A stretch of 64,000 bases of DNA from Thermus aquaticus (lineage in GTDB: Bacteria; Deinococcota; Deinococci; Deinococcales; Thermaceae): contig NZ_LHCI01000106.1 of the NCBI RefSeq assembly GCF_001280255.1, positions 417,907 to 481,906 on the forward strand. The letters run 5' to 3'. The position numbers were made by a program, and so were the translations under genes. Shown piece by piece: positions 54,743-62,611 of this stretch. Each line of letters starts with the position of its first letter. Within the stretch, counting starts at the first letter, position 1. The notes under the pieces are model-generated. The model made no database searches. It was not told the origin of the DNA and worked only from the letters and a program-made list of their open reading frames with translations.

Positions 54743-55597
54743 ATGATCCGGCCCGTGGCCAGAAAGGACCTTCCGGGGCTTCTTGAGCTCCTGCGCCACA
54801 TGGACGAGAGCCCCGAGCGGGGAGTCCTGGCCCCGGAGGCCCGGGACCTCGAGGGCCTGGCCGAGGAGCTGGAGGACGGCCTGGTCCTGGAGCGGGAGGG
54901 GCGGGTGGAGGGGGACGTGGGCCTCTACCCCTTCTGGGATGGGGCCGCTTTGGAAGGGCCTCTGGCCTACCGCAAGGAGGACCTCCCCGCCCTCCTCCAG
55001 GCCGCCGAGGCCCGGGCCCTGGAGCTTGGCGTGGAGCGGCTTTACGCCTTTCCCCAGGAGGCCAACCGTCCCCTGCGGGAGGTCCTGGAGGCGGCGGGGT
55101 ACGACCTCCTCCACACCACCTACTTCTTCGTGAAAAACCCCAAGGGCCTGGACTACCCGCCCCCCAAGGGCGTGCGCATCAAGAAGGGCTTCCCCGGGGC
55201 AGGGGTCTACCGGGAGCTCTACCGGGAAAGCGAGGAGGGCTGGGCCCTGAGGCTCAAGTGGACGGACGAGGAGCTGGAAGAGCACTTCGCCGAGCCCCAC
55301 GTCCACCTCCTGGTGGCCTACCAGGGGGAGGAGCCCGTGGGCATGGCCGAGGTGGAGGTGGAGGGGAACGAGGCCAGCGTGGCCTACATCGGGGTCGTCC
55401 CCAAGGCCCGGGGCCAGGGCATCGGCCGGGCCCTTCTGGCCGAGGCGGCCCGGCTGGCCGAGAAGAAGGGGGCGGGTCTCCTCCGGGTCCGGGCCCACGA
55501 CCACGAGACCGGGGCCCTAGAGCTTTACCGCAACCTGGGCTTCAGCCTCGAGGAGGCCGTGGCCACCTACGCCAAGGAACTCAGGGCCAGGCGGTAG
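54743..55597 (+). CDS. GNAT-family acetyltransferase
   Basis: This protein of 284 residues has two GNAT-like halves. The N-terminal half (IRPVARKDLPGLLELLRHMD ... GDVGLYPF) is degenerate. The C-terminal half has the acetyl-CoA site VAYIGVVPKARGQGIGRALLAEAARLAEKKG (RGQGIG loop) and ALELYRNLGFS. It may acetylate an amine on a small molecule or protein. TAAACT (54731-54736), whose first three bases are the previous gene's stop, ends 6 bases before the ATG. Its 3' end overlaps the HDAC-like gene by 31 bases. Confidence 0.82.
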   Translation: MIRPVARKDLPGLLELLRHMDESPERGVLAPEARDLEGLAEELEDGLVLEREGRVEGDVGLYPFWDGAALEGPLAYRKEDLPALLQAAEARALELGVERLYAFPQEANRPLREVLEAAGYDLLHTTYFFVKNPKGLDYPPPKGVRIKKGFPGAGVYRELYRESEEGWALRLKWTDEELEEHFAEPHVHLLVAYQGEEPVGMAEVEVEGNEASVAYIGVVPKARGQGIGRALLAEAARLAEKKGAGLLRVRAHDHETGALELYRNLGFSLEEAVATYAKELRARR

Positions 55598-56448
55598 GTG
55601 GCGGCGTGGGCCTCCACGGTGAGGCGGGGGTCGCGGTTGTACCCCCCGCCCATGACCACCACCAGGGGGACCCCCAGGGCCCTGACCAGGCGGAAAACGC
55701 GGGCATCCCGCCGCTTCACGCCCTCGGGGGAAAGGGCCAGCCTGCCGAAGCGGTCCCCCTTTAGCACGTCCACCCCGGCGTTGTAGAAGACCAGGTGGGG
55801 GCGGAAGGCCTCTGCCTTTTCCAGGGCCTCGTCCAGGGCCCTCAGGTAAGCCTCGTCCCCCACCCCGTCCGGCAGGCCCACGTCCAGGTCGCCCTTCTCC
55901 TTCTTCAGGGGGTAGTTGCGCTCCCCGTGGAGGGAGAGGGTGTAGACCGTGGGGTCGTCCCGGAAGAAGAAGGCGGTGCCGTTCCCCTGATGGGCGTCCA
56001 GGTCCACCACCAAGACCCTCCCCCAAAAGCCCCTCGCCCTGAGCCAGCGGACGGCCACGGCCACGTCGTTGAAGAGGCTGTACCCCTCGGCCCGGTCGGG
56101 AAAGGCGTGGTGGGTGCCCCCGGCCAGGTTGAGGCCGAGGCCCGTCCTAAGGGCGTCCTCCGCAGCCATCAAGGTCCCCCCCGCCGCGTGTAGGGCCCGC
56201 TTCAGAAGGCCTGGGCTGAAGGGGAGGCCAAGCCTTAAGGACTCCTGGCGGGAAAGCCCTTCCCGGAAAAGCTTTTCCAGGTAAGAGGCCTCGTGGGCCA
56301 GGAAGAGGGCCTCCCGGGGGACCTCGGGGGCGGGGAGGATGGGGACGAGACCCTTTAGGGCCTCGGCCACCCCCCGGTACTTGTAGAGGGGGAAGGGGTG
56401 CCCCTCGGGCAAGTCCAGGGAGAGGTGGGCCGTGGAGTAGGCCTGCAC
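55567..56448 (-). CDS. Histone deacetylase-like amidohydrolase (AcuC/HDAC family)
   Basis: This protein of 293 residues has class II HDAC-like marks: GGTHHAFPDRAEGYSLFNDVAVAVRWL (the His-His pair), LVVDLDAHQGNGTAFFF (zinc Asp and His), HGERNYPL, YNAGVDVLKGDRFGRLALSPEG (second zinc Asp) and a C-terminal MGGGYNRD. It probably removes an acetyl or other acyl group from lysine, polyamines or small amides. The neighbour GNAT gene is convergent and overlapping, which may pair adding and removing acetyl. The start is GTG 56448 with CAAAAT 6 bases upstream. Confidence 0.85.
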   Translation of the reverse strand: MQAYSTAHLSLDLPEGHPFPLYKYRGVAEALKGLVPILPAPEVPREALFLAHEASYLEKLFREGLSRQESLRLGLPFSPGLLKRALHAAGGTLMAAEDALRTGLGLNLAGGTHHAFPDRAEGYSLFNDVAVAVRWLRARGFWGRVLVVDLDAHQGNGTAFFFRDDPTVYTLSLHGERNYPLKKEKGDLDVGLPDGVGDEAYLRALDEALEKAEAFRPHLVFYNAGVDVLKGDRFGRLALSPEGVKRRDARVFRLVRALGVPLVVVMGGGYNRDPRLTVEAHAATYRLALSSLA

Positions 56449-56469
56449 GCCCCCATTTTGGCAGAATGA

Positions 56470-57102
56470 GGGAGCAGCGTACGCCTCCTCCTTCTCTCCG
56501 ACCAGGCCCACCCCCACATCTACTCCCCCCGCTTTCCCGAAAACCTCCCCCCCTTTGACCTGGTCCTGGCGGCGGGGGACCTGCCCGGGGCGTACCTGGA
56601 GTACGTGGCCACCAAGGTCCGGGTGCCCGTCCTCTTCGTGCCCGGAAACCACGGGGAGGAGTGGGTGTGGGAGGAGGGAAGGCGGAAGCGGCCCGGGGGG
56701 GTGGTCAACCTCCACGGCCGGCTTTTCCGCTACCGTGGGCTCCTCCTCTACGGCATCGGGGGCGTTCCCCGCTACCGGGAGGGGGAGGGGCAGCTCGCCC
56801 CGGGGGAGCTCTTCCACCTGGCCCTGAAGCCCTTCCCCGTAGCCTTTCCCCGGAGGCTTCTAAGGGGCCACGGGGTAGACGTCCTCCTCACCCACGCCCC
56901 GCCCCCGGGGCCCACGGCCGGGGAGGACTTCGCCCACCGGGGGGCCTCCGCCTTCCTCCTCTTCCACCGCCTCTTCCGCCCCCGGCTCCACGTCCACGGC
57001 CACACCCCCCTCCTCGGAGCCAACCCCGAGCGGCGCCACCGCACCCTCCTGGGGGTGGAGGTCATCCACGCCCAGGGGTACGCCCTGGTCCAGCTTCCCT
57101 GA
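56470..57102 (+). CDS. Metallophosphoesterase with a broken or non-standard start
   Basis: The frame is open from 56470 to the stop at 57100-57102 and holds a full calcineurin-type phosphoesterase: LLLLSDQAHPHIY, LVLAAGDLPG, LFVPGNHGEEW, LLTHAPPPGP and LHVHGHTPLLG, which supply the Asp, His and Asn metal ligands. No ATG, GTG or TTG lies in frame before SDQAH. The only ATG at 56466 is one base out of frame, and a GTG at 56605 would cut off the first two metal motifs. So either a one-base indel sits near 56466-56482 or a non-standard start is used. Its 3' end overlaps trmL. Confidence 0.65.
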   Translation, partial: GSSVRLLLLSDQAHPHIYSPRFPENLPPFDLVLAAGDLPGAYLEYVATKVRVPVLFVPGNHGEEWVWEEGRRKRPGGVVNLHGRLFRYRGLLLYGIGGVPRYREGEGQLAPGELFHLALKPFPVAFPRRLLRGHGVDVLLTHAPPPGPTAGEDFAHRGASAFLLFHRLFRPRLHVHGHTPLLGANPERRHRTLLGVEVIHAQGYALVQLP

Positions 57103-57538
57103 GCTGGCGGTAGGCCTCGTAGGCGGCCACCCCCACGGCCACCGCCAGGTTCAGGGAGCGCACGGGCCCCGGCATGGGGATGTAAAGGCTCGGGAAGCGG
57201 CCCAGGACCTCCGGGGGAAGCCCCCGGGTCTCGGGGCCGAAGAGCAGGTAATCCCCCTCCTGAAAGCGGGCCTGGTAGAGGTTCCTTTCGCCCCGGGCGC
57301 TGAAGGCCAAGACCCTGGCCCCCGGGGGCAGAGCCGCCAAAAAGGCCTCCCAGGTATCGTGGACCCTGAGGTCCACGTAAGGCCAGTAGTCCAGGCCCGC
57401 CCGCTTGAGGCCGGGGTGGGAAAGGCGGAAGCCCAGGGGGCGGATGAGGTGGAGGGGGAAGCCCAAAGCGGCGGCGGTGCGGGCCACGTTGCCGGCGTTT
57501 TGCGGGATCTCCGGCTGAAAGAGGACCAGGTGGACCAC
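57062..57538 (-). CDS. trmL: tRNA (cytidine/uridine-34 2'-O)-methyltransferase
   Basis: This SPOUT-fold protein of 158 residues has VHLVLFQPEIPQNAGNVARTAAALG at the start, HLIRPLGFRL, DYLLFGPETRGLP and SLYIPMPGPVRSLNLAVAVGVAAYEA at the knot, as in E. coli TrmL, which methylates the wobble base of some tRNA-Leu. The start is GTG 57538. It follows the AlbA_2 regulator by 2 bases and its end overlaps the metallophosphoesterase gene by 41 bases. Confidence 0.93.
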   Translation of the reverse strand: MVHLVLFQPEIPQNAGNVARTAAALGFPLHLIRPLGFRLSHPGLKRAGLDYWPYVDLRVHDTWEAFLAALPPGARVLAFSARGERNLYQARFQEGDYLLFGPETRGLPPEVLGRFPSLYIPMPGPVRSLNLAVAVGVAAYEAYRQLREAGPGRTPGRG

Positions 57539-57540
57539 CT

Positions 57541-59079
57541 TTACCCCCGCTTCCCGTACCGGGTGGCGGGGCCCCGGCCCAGGCGCTCCAGGCGGCCCTC
57601 GAGGACCAGCCTCTTCAGAAGGGCCAAGGCGCCCTTGGGGGATAGCCCCAAGAGGGCCTCCACCTCCCGCCGGCTCATGGGCCGGTCCATACGGGCGAGA
57701 AGCCTCTCCTCCAGGGGGTCCCGCCTGGCCAGGCGGTAGCCTCCTCCTTCCCGGCGCACCAGCCCCATGCGCTCCATCCGGGAAAGGACCCGCCTGGCGG
57801 CCTCCTCGGGGAGCTGGAGGGCCTTGGCCAGCTCAGCAAGCCCCGCCTCCCCCACCCGCTTCAGGTGGGCCAAAGCGATCAGGTGGTCCAGGCTGAAGGC
57901 CCCAAAGCGCTCCTGGGCCTCGGCCAGCTCCCGCACGAAGGCCTCGTCCAGCTCGGGGTTGTAGAGGACCAGGGTGAGGGCATCGGGGTAGAGGCGGTAC
58001 TCCGGGGGCTCCTTGCCGTACTTGAGGAGGAGGCGGTACATCTTGTCCACCCCGCTCCCCGCCCGCTCCACGTAGCCCAGGCGGTAGAGGGCCTCGGCCA
58101 GCCGGGGGTTCCGCCTCTTGGGGGGGTGGCGGAGGACGTTCTCCGGGGTGATGCCGGGGGGAAAGCCCCCGGGGTTGGAGACCTCCAGCCGGTCCGGGTG
58201 GTGGTGGACCTGGATGGCGTCCTGGCTTTGCCAGTCCCGGTGGACCAAGGCGTTCAGAAGGGCCTCCCGGTAGACCTCCTGGTCGTAGTCCCAGACCTCG
58301 AGGCGGAAAAGCCCCACGGTGAGGTAGCGGACCCGGTTCCGGGCCTGGATCAGGTCCCTAAGCCGCTCCAAAAGGGCGGGGATGGGCCTCAGGATGTCCT
58401 CCCGGAAGCGGTACCCCTCCTCCCCCTCGTGGTGGTAGTAGCTCACCTCCGCCTGGGGCAGGAGGCGGCGCAGGGCTAAAGGGGTTCCCGCCAGAAGGAG
58501 GCCGGCCACCGTGGGGCGGTCCTCCCCCTCCACCCGCGCCAGAAGGCCCAGGGCGAAGAGGAGCTCCAGGTCGGGCAAAGCCGCCAGGTTGCTCCCCCTT
58601 TCCTCCAGGATGCGCCTGAGCCTCAGCACCTCCACAGGGTCCAGGTCGGAGAGGCTGGCCGCCGGCAGGACCTGGGCGGTGAAGTCGGGCTCGGGTAGGG
58701 CCTGGCCTAGCTTGAGCTCCGTGAGGCGCTTGCCGTCCCAGAAGGGCACCCGGCCCGCCCCCACGGAGACGGCCGCCGGGCTTTGGGGCACGTGGAGGGC
58801 GATGACCCGCCCCTCGGGGCCCTCCACCACCTCCACGTAAGGGAGCAGGAGGCCTTGGGTGAGCCCGAAGAGGGCGTGGGTGATCTGCAGGGGGTGGATC
58901 TCGGAGGCCCCCAGCACCCGCCCCTCCGGGCTCACCCCCAGGAAGATGGTTCCCCCCTTGTGGTTGGCCAGGCCGGCGGCGTAGCGGGCCAGCTCCTCCG
59001 GGGAGAGGTCGGGGGGCAGGAAGAGGGTCCGCTCGTCCTGCCCCGCGGCCAGGCGTTGGGCCAGCTCCTCCCACGTCAC
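57541..59079 (-). CDS. AlbA_2 (schlafen-like) ATP-binding transcriptional regulator
   Basis: This protein of 512 residues has an N-terminal AlbA_2 domain (LARYAAGLANHKGGTIFLGVSPEGRVLG). A COG2865-type helicase-related region holds REALLNALVHRDWQSQD, LEVSNPGGFPPGITPENVL and RNPRLAEALYRLGYVERAGSGVDKMYRL. Two winged-helix segments at the end (LDHLIALAHLKRVGEAGLAELAKALQLP, SRREVEALLGLSPKGALALLKRL) suggest DNA binding. It may be a regulator that senses nucleotide or ssDNA. It is divergent from amt and might control it. Confidence 0.82.
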   Translation of the reverse strand: MTWEELAQRLAAGQDERTLFLPPDLSPEELARYAAGLANHKGGTIFLGVSPEGRVLGASEIHPLQITHALFGLTQGLLLPYVEVVEGPEGRVIALHVPQSPAAVSVGAGRVPFWDGKRLTELKLGQALPEPDFTAQVLPAASLSDLDPVEVLRLRRILEERGSNLAALPDLELLFALGLLARVEGEDRPTVAGLLLAGTPLALRRLLPQAEVSYYHHEGEEGYRFREDILRPIPALLERLRDLIQARNRVRYLTVGLFRLEVWDYDQEVYREALLNALVHRDWQSQDAIQVHHHPDRLEVSNPGGFPPGITPENVLRHPPKRRNPRLAEALYRLGYVERAGSGVDKMYRLLLKYGKEPPEYRLYPDALTLVLYNPELDEAFVRELAEAQERFGAFSLDHLIALAHLKRVGEAGLAELAKALQLPEEAARRVLSRMERMGLVRREGGGYRLARRDPLEERLLARMDRPMSRREVEALLGLSPKGALALLKRLVLEGRLERLGRGPATRYGKRG

Positions 59080-59156
59080 GGCCTCCAGTTTACGGAAAGG
59101 GAAGACTCTTGGAGTCGGTGTTCCGGAAGAAGCGACCTAATGCCCGGCTTTTGCTT

Positions 59157-59277
59157 AACGCTATGCGCGCTATGGGCCAAGTACACCGCTATGTGTGCGG
59201 ATAGCCTTTGCCAACTGTCAACATTACGCTTGACATTTTGCACACCCTCCTCTACCCTAACCCCCAAGGGGGTGGGT
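59157..59277 (+). promoter_or_regulatory. amt promoter region with repeats and palindrome
   Basis: TTGACA (59230-59235) and TACCCT (59253-59258), 17 bases apart, make the amt promoter, with the ATG 19 bases after the -10. TGTCAA (59216-59221) and TTGACA form a perfect inverted repeat with an 8-base spacer that covers the -35. CGCTATG occurs three times upstream, between about 59159 and 59194. This looks like a regulator site for nitrogen control. The remaining bases back to 59080 show nothing else I can support. Confidence 0.6.
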
Positions 59278-60612
59278 ATGCGGAAGAAAACCCTCATAGG
59301 CATAGCGGCAGTAGGGCTAGCAGGCGTGGCCTCGGCGGAGGGGATCAACGGGGCGGACACGGCCTGGATGCTGGTATCCACGGCCCTGGTCCTCCTCATG
59401 ACCCCGGCCCTGGCCTTCTTCTACGGGGGGTTGGTGCGGAGCAAGAACGCCTTAAACACCATGATGATGAGCTTTGCCGCCCTGGCCTTCGTGGGGGTGG
59501 GCTGGGCCCTTTTGGGGTACAGCCTGGCCTTCGCCGAGGGAAGCCCTTGGATAGGGGGGCTCGGCCACGCCCTCCTTCAGGGGGTGGGCCTCGAGGCCAA
59601 GGGGAGCATCCCCCATCTCCTCTTCATGGCCTTCCAGGGCACCTTCGCCATCCTCACCGCCGCTTTGGTCTCAGGCTCCCTGGTAGAAAGGATGCGCTTT
59701 CCCGCCTACCTGGCCTTCCTCACCCTATGGGGGCTCTTGGTCTACGCTCCCCTGGCCCACTGGGTCTGGGGCGGGGGGTTCTTGGGCGAGATGGGGGCTT
59801 TGGACTTCGCCGGCGGGACGGTGGTCCACATCAACGCCGGCATCGCCGGGCTGGTGGGGGCCATGGTCCTGGGCGCCCGGAAGGACTACGGCCGCCAGGC
59901 CATCCTGCCCCACAGCGTCCCCTTCACCCTCTTGGGGGCCGCCCTCCTCTGGTTCGGCTGGTTCGGCTTCAACGGGGGTAGCGCCCTGGCCGCCAGCGAG
60001 ATCGCCGCCTTGGCCTTCGTGAACACCCTTCTGGCCCCGGCGGCCACCCTGGCGGTCTGGATTCTCCTGGACCTCCTGCGCACCGGAAAAGCCACGGCGG
60101 TGGGCGCAGCCACAGCCATCATCGTGGGCCTGGTGGCCATCACCCCGGCGGCGGGCTTCGTCTCTCCCCTTTCCGCCCTGGTCCTGGGTGGCCTCAGCGC
60201 CCTCCCCAGCTACTTCTTCCTCCTCTACCGCCCCAGGACCCGGCTGGACGACGCCCTAGACGTCTTTGGGGCCCACGGCCTGGCGGGGATCACCGGAGCC
60301 CTCCTCACCGGCATCCTGGCGGAAAAGGCCTGGAACGGGGTGGCGGACGGGCTCCTCTTCGGGAACCCGGGGCAGCTCTTCGTCCAGGCGGTGGCGGTGG
60401 GCGTGGCCATCCTCTACTCCGCCCTGGGCACCTTCCTCCTCCTCAAACTGGTGGGGCTCTTCACCCCCTTGCGGGCAACCCCCAAGGAGGAGGGCGCGGG
60501 GCTGGACGTGGCCCAGCACGGGGAAGAGGCCTATGCCAGCGGGGAAGGGGCCATCCTGGTGCTCTCCGAGGGTCTACCCCCTGCCCCCAAGCCTGCGGGA
60601 GGTAAAGCATGA
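59278..60612 (+). CDS. amt: Ammonium transporter Amt
   Basis: This protein of 444 residues has a cleavable-type N-terminal signal (MRKKTLIGIAAVGLAGVASA) followed by 11 membrane helices. Amt signatures are FYGGLVRSKNALNTMMMSF, HWVWGGGFLGEMGALDFAGGTVVHINAGIAGLVGAMVLG (the FAGGTVVHI pore motif with conserved His), WFGWFGFNGGSALA and DVFGAHGLAGITGALLTG (second pore His). It moves ammonium into the cell. It overlaps the PII gene by 4 bases (amtB-glnK arrangement), so PII likely blocks it. Confidence 0.94.
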   Translation: MRKKTLIGIAAVGLAGVASAEGINGADTAWMLVSTALVLLMTPALAFFYGGLVRSKNALNTMMMSFAALAFVGVGWALLGYSLAFAEGSPWIGGLGHALLQGVGLEAKGSIPHLLFMAFQGTFAILTAALVSGSLVERMRFPAYLAFLTLWGLLVYAPLAHWVWGGGFLGEMGALDFAGGTVVHINAGIAGLVGAMVLGARKDYGRQAILPHSVPFTLLGAALLWFGWFGFNGGSALAASEIAALAFVNTLLAPAATLAVWILLDLLRTGKATAVGAATAIIVGLVAITPAAGFVSPLSALVLGGLSALPSYFFLLYRPRTRLDDALDVFGAHGLAGITGALLTGILAEKAWNGVADGLLFGNPGQLFVQAVAVGVAILYSALGTFLLLKLVGLFTPLRATPKEEGAGLDVAQHGEEAYASGEGAILVLSEGLPPAPKPAGGKA

Positions 60613-60959
60613 AGCTGGTTGTGGCCATCATCCGTCCGGAAAAGCTCAACGAGGTCCTGGAAGCCCTCTTCAAGGCGGAGGTGCGCGGGCTTACCATCAG
60701 CCGGGTCCAGGGGCACGGTGGGGAGACGGAAAAGGTGGAGACCTACCGGGGCACCACGGTGAAGATGGAGCTCCACGAGAAGGTGCGCCTGGAGATCGGG
60801 GTCTCCGAGCCCTTCGTCAAGCCCACGGTGGAGGCCATCCTGAAGGCGGCCCGCACCGGGGAAGTAGGGGACGGAAAGGTCTTCGTCATCCCCGTAGAGA
60901 AGGTCTACCGCATCCGCACCGGCGAGGAGGACGAGGCGGCCGTGACCCCGGTACAATAG
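60609..60959 (+). CDS. glnK: Nitrogen regulatory protein PII (GlnK type)
   Basis: This protein of 116 residues starts MKLVVAIIRPEKLNEVLEALFKAEVRGLTISRVQGHG, and its B-loop region is AARTGEVGDGKVFVIPVEKVYRIRTGE. In the T-loop (YRGTTVKMELHEKVRLEIGV) residue 51, the Tyr uridylylated in E. coli, is a Val, so uridylylation at that site is not possible. ATP, ADP and 2-oxoglutarate binding residues look intact. It should bind Amt and other targets. The same pattern is known to me from the T. thermophilus protein. Confidence 0.93.
   Translation: MKLVVAIIRPEKLNEVLEALFKAEVRGLTISRVQGHGGETEKVETYRGTTVKMELHEKVRLEIGVSEPFVKPTVEAILKAARTGEVGDGKVFVIPVEKVYRIRTGEEDEAAVTPVQ
60952..60957 (+). promoter_or_regulatory. 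-10 box of hrcA (leaderless, inside glnK end)
   Basis: TACAAT ends exactly 6 bases before the GTG at 60964; its last base is the first base of the glnK TAG stop. Confidence 0.6.
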
Positions 60960-60963
60960 GGGT

Positions 60964-61866
60964 GTGACGGCCAGGCAGCGGCGGATTCTCCACCACCTGG
61001 TGGAGGTGTACATAAGGACCAAGGCTCCGGTGCCCTCGGCGAGGCTCGCCGAGGCCCTGGGCCTTAGCCCCGCCCTGGCCCGGTACGAGCTCATCGCCCT
61101 CGAGGAGATGGGCTACCTCAGCAAGCCCCACGCTTCCGCGGGAAGGGTGCCCACCCGCCAAGCCTACCGCCAGTACGCCCTCTCCCTCCTTCCCCCCGCT
61201 CCCCTTCCCAAGACCACCCAAGAAAGCCTCCTGAGGGCCCTGGAGGGGGCCCGTGAGCCCGAGCTCTTCCTGGTGAAGATGGCCTCGGGGCTTTCCGGCT
61301 ACCCCGCCCTGCTCCGCCTCCGCCCCAAGCGGGCCCCAAAGGTCCTCCAGATCCACTTCTCCCCTCTCCCCGAGGGCACTTTGGCCGTGGCGGTGCTGGA
61401 GGGAGGCAGGGTGCGGGAGGTCCGGCTTCCCCACACCCTGCCCAAGGAGAAACTTCGGGAGGCGGAGGAGGCCCTCTCCCGGCCCTTCCGGGAGCTTCCC
61501 GAGGCCCCCAAGGGCCTCGAGGACCTCTTCGCCCTCCTGGGCCGGGCCCTTTCCGCCGGGCTTTCCCTCACCTATCGGGAGGGCCTCGCCCAGGTCCTCA
61601 AGGAGCCCGAGGCCCAGGACCCAGGCTTCCTGGAGCGCCTGGTCCGCCTCTACGAGCGGGGCGAGGAGGACCTCCTCACCCCCCCGGGCCGGGTGGACGT
61701 GCGGGTGGGGGAGGTGGAGGGGCTGGCCCAGGTGCAGGCGGGCCTGGAGCAGGGGGAGTGGCAGGGGGAGCTGGTCCTTTTGGGCCCCATGCGGATGCGC
61801 TACCCGGAGGCCCTCTCCGTGGCCCAGAGCCTCTCCCAGGTCTATACTGGTACCCATGCGGGTTGA
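60964..61866 (+). CDS. hrcA: Heat-inducible transcription repressor HrcA-like
   Basis: This protein of 300 residues has an N-terminal winged helix with RQRRILHHLVEVYIRTKAPVPSARLAEALGLSPALARYELIALEEMGYLSKPHASAGRVPTRQAYRQY, matching the HrcA pattern of Pro-Val-Ser and LSxAxxRxExxxLExxGYLxxPHxSAGRxPT. The rest is a GAF-like and coiled dimerisation part. HrcA binds CIRCE elements to repress groESL and dnaK; no CIRCE copy and no heat-shock gene is in the window. It starts with GTG. The moaDE gene begins within its last codons. Confidence 0.85.
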   Translation: MTARQRRILHHLVEVYIRTKAPVPSARLAEALGLSPALARYELIALEEMGYLSKPHASAGRVPTRQAYRQYALSLLPPAPLPKTTQESLLRALEGAREPELFLVKMASGLSGYPALLRLRPKRAPKVLQIHFSPLPEGTLAVAVLEGGRVREVRLPHTLPKEKLREAEEALSRPFRELPEAPKGLEDLFALLGRALSAGLSLTYREGLAQVLKEPEAQDPGFLERLVRLYERGEEDLLTPPGRVDVRVGEVEGLAQVQAGLEQGEWQGELVLLGPMRMRYPEALSVAQSLSQVYTGTHAG

Positions 61867-62527
61867 GGTGCGCCTCTTCGCCCTGTACCGGGAGCAGGCG
61901 GGCCAGGACCGCCTCCACCTGGACCTTCCCGAAGGCGCCCGGGTAAAGGACGCCAAAGAGGCCCTGGAAAGGCTTTTCCCCGGCCTCTCCCTCCAGGGGG
62001 GCATGGCCGCCGTGAACCAGGCCCTGGCCCAGGGGGAAACCCCCCTAAGGGAGGGCGACGAGGTGGCCTTCCTGCCCCCGGTCTCGGGGGGGCAGGACAG
62101 CTTCGGCCTCACCCATGAACCCTTGGACCTGAAGGCCCTGGTGGACTGGGCCACGGCCCCCGAGTACGGGGCGGTGGTGAGCTTCCTGGGCACCACCCGA
62201 AGCCCCAACCGGGGAGAGGAGGTGGCCTATTTGGAGTACGAGGCCTACCCGGAGATGGCGGAAAGGGTCATGGCGGAGATCATCGGCGAGATGCGGGCCC
62301 GCTGGCCCCTGGGCCGGGTGGCCCTCTGGCACCGCTTGGGTCGGGTGGACCCCGGGGAGGCCTCCATCGCCATCGTGGTCTCGGCCCGCCACCGCAAGGA
62401 GGCCTTCGCCGCCTGCCAGTACGCCATTGACCGGGTCAAGCAGGTCCTCCCGGTCTGGAAGAAGGAGCACCGCCAGGACGGAAGCTTCTGGGTGGAGGGC
62501 TTCGCCCCGGAGGAAGGGCGGCTTTGA
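61856..62527 (+). CDS. MoaD-MoaE fusion, molybdopterin synthase
   Basis: This protein of 223 residues joins two subunits. Residues 1-81 are MoaD, a ubiquitin-like sulfur carrier (VEVRLFALYREQAGQ ... DEVAFLPPVSGG) ending in the conserved Gly-Gly that must be a free C-terminus to carry sulfur. Residues 82-223 are MoaE (DSFGLTHEPLDLKALVDW, GAVVSFLGTTRSPNRG, WHRLGRVDPGE, WKKEHRQDGSFWVEG). Together they make molybdopterin from precursor Z. The chain must be cut after GG or work in another way, as with MoaX proteins. It begins 11 bases before the hrcA stop. Element copy D starts at its stop. Confidence 0.88.
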   Translation: MRVEVRLFALYREQAGQDRLHLDLPEGARVKDAKEALERLFPGLSLQGGMAAVNQALAQGETPLREGDEVAFLPPVSGGQDSFGLTHEPLDLKALVDWATAPEYGAVVSFLGTTRSPNRGEEVAYLEYEAYPEMAERVMAEIIGEMRARWPLGRVALWHRLGRVDPGEASIAIVVSARHRKEAFAACQYAIDRVKQVLPVWKKEHRQDGSFWVEGFAPEEGRL

Positions 62528-62611
62528 TACCATCCCAGGCTGGCCCAAGCCAGCCTGGGGGCCCCAAAGGAGCGCATCCGAGGCCCAGGAAGGGAAACGG
62601 GAAGCAAGGGC
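62522..62611 (+). repeat. Stop-codon repeat element, divergent copy D
   Basis: The start CTTTGATACC is related to CTTAAGTACC of copy C, with the moaDE stop TGA inside it. An 11-bp stem (62534-62544 with 62549-62559, loop CCAA) of unrelated sequence but the same geometry is followed by GGGGGCCCCAAAGG, GCGCA and AGGCCCAGGAA, as in copies A and B. The right CTAAGT end is not seen; the next gene begins at 62612. Confidence 0.55.

Noticed and set aside
60964-61866. CIRCE operator near hrcA
   Set aside because: No TTAGCACTC-N9-GAGTGCTAA-like palindrome was seen upstream or elsewhere in the window.
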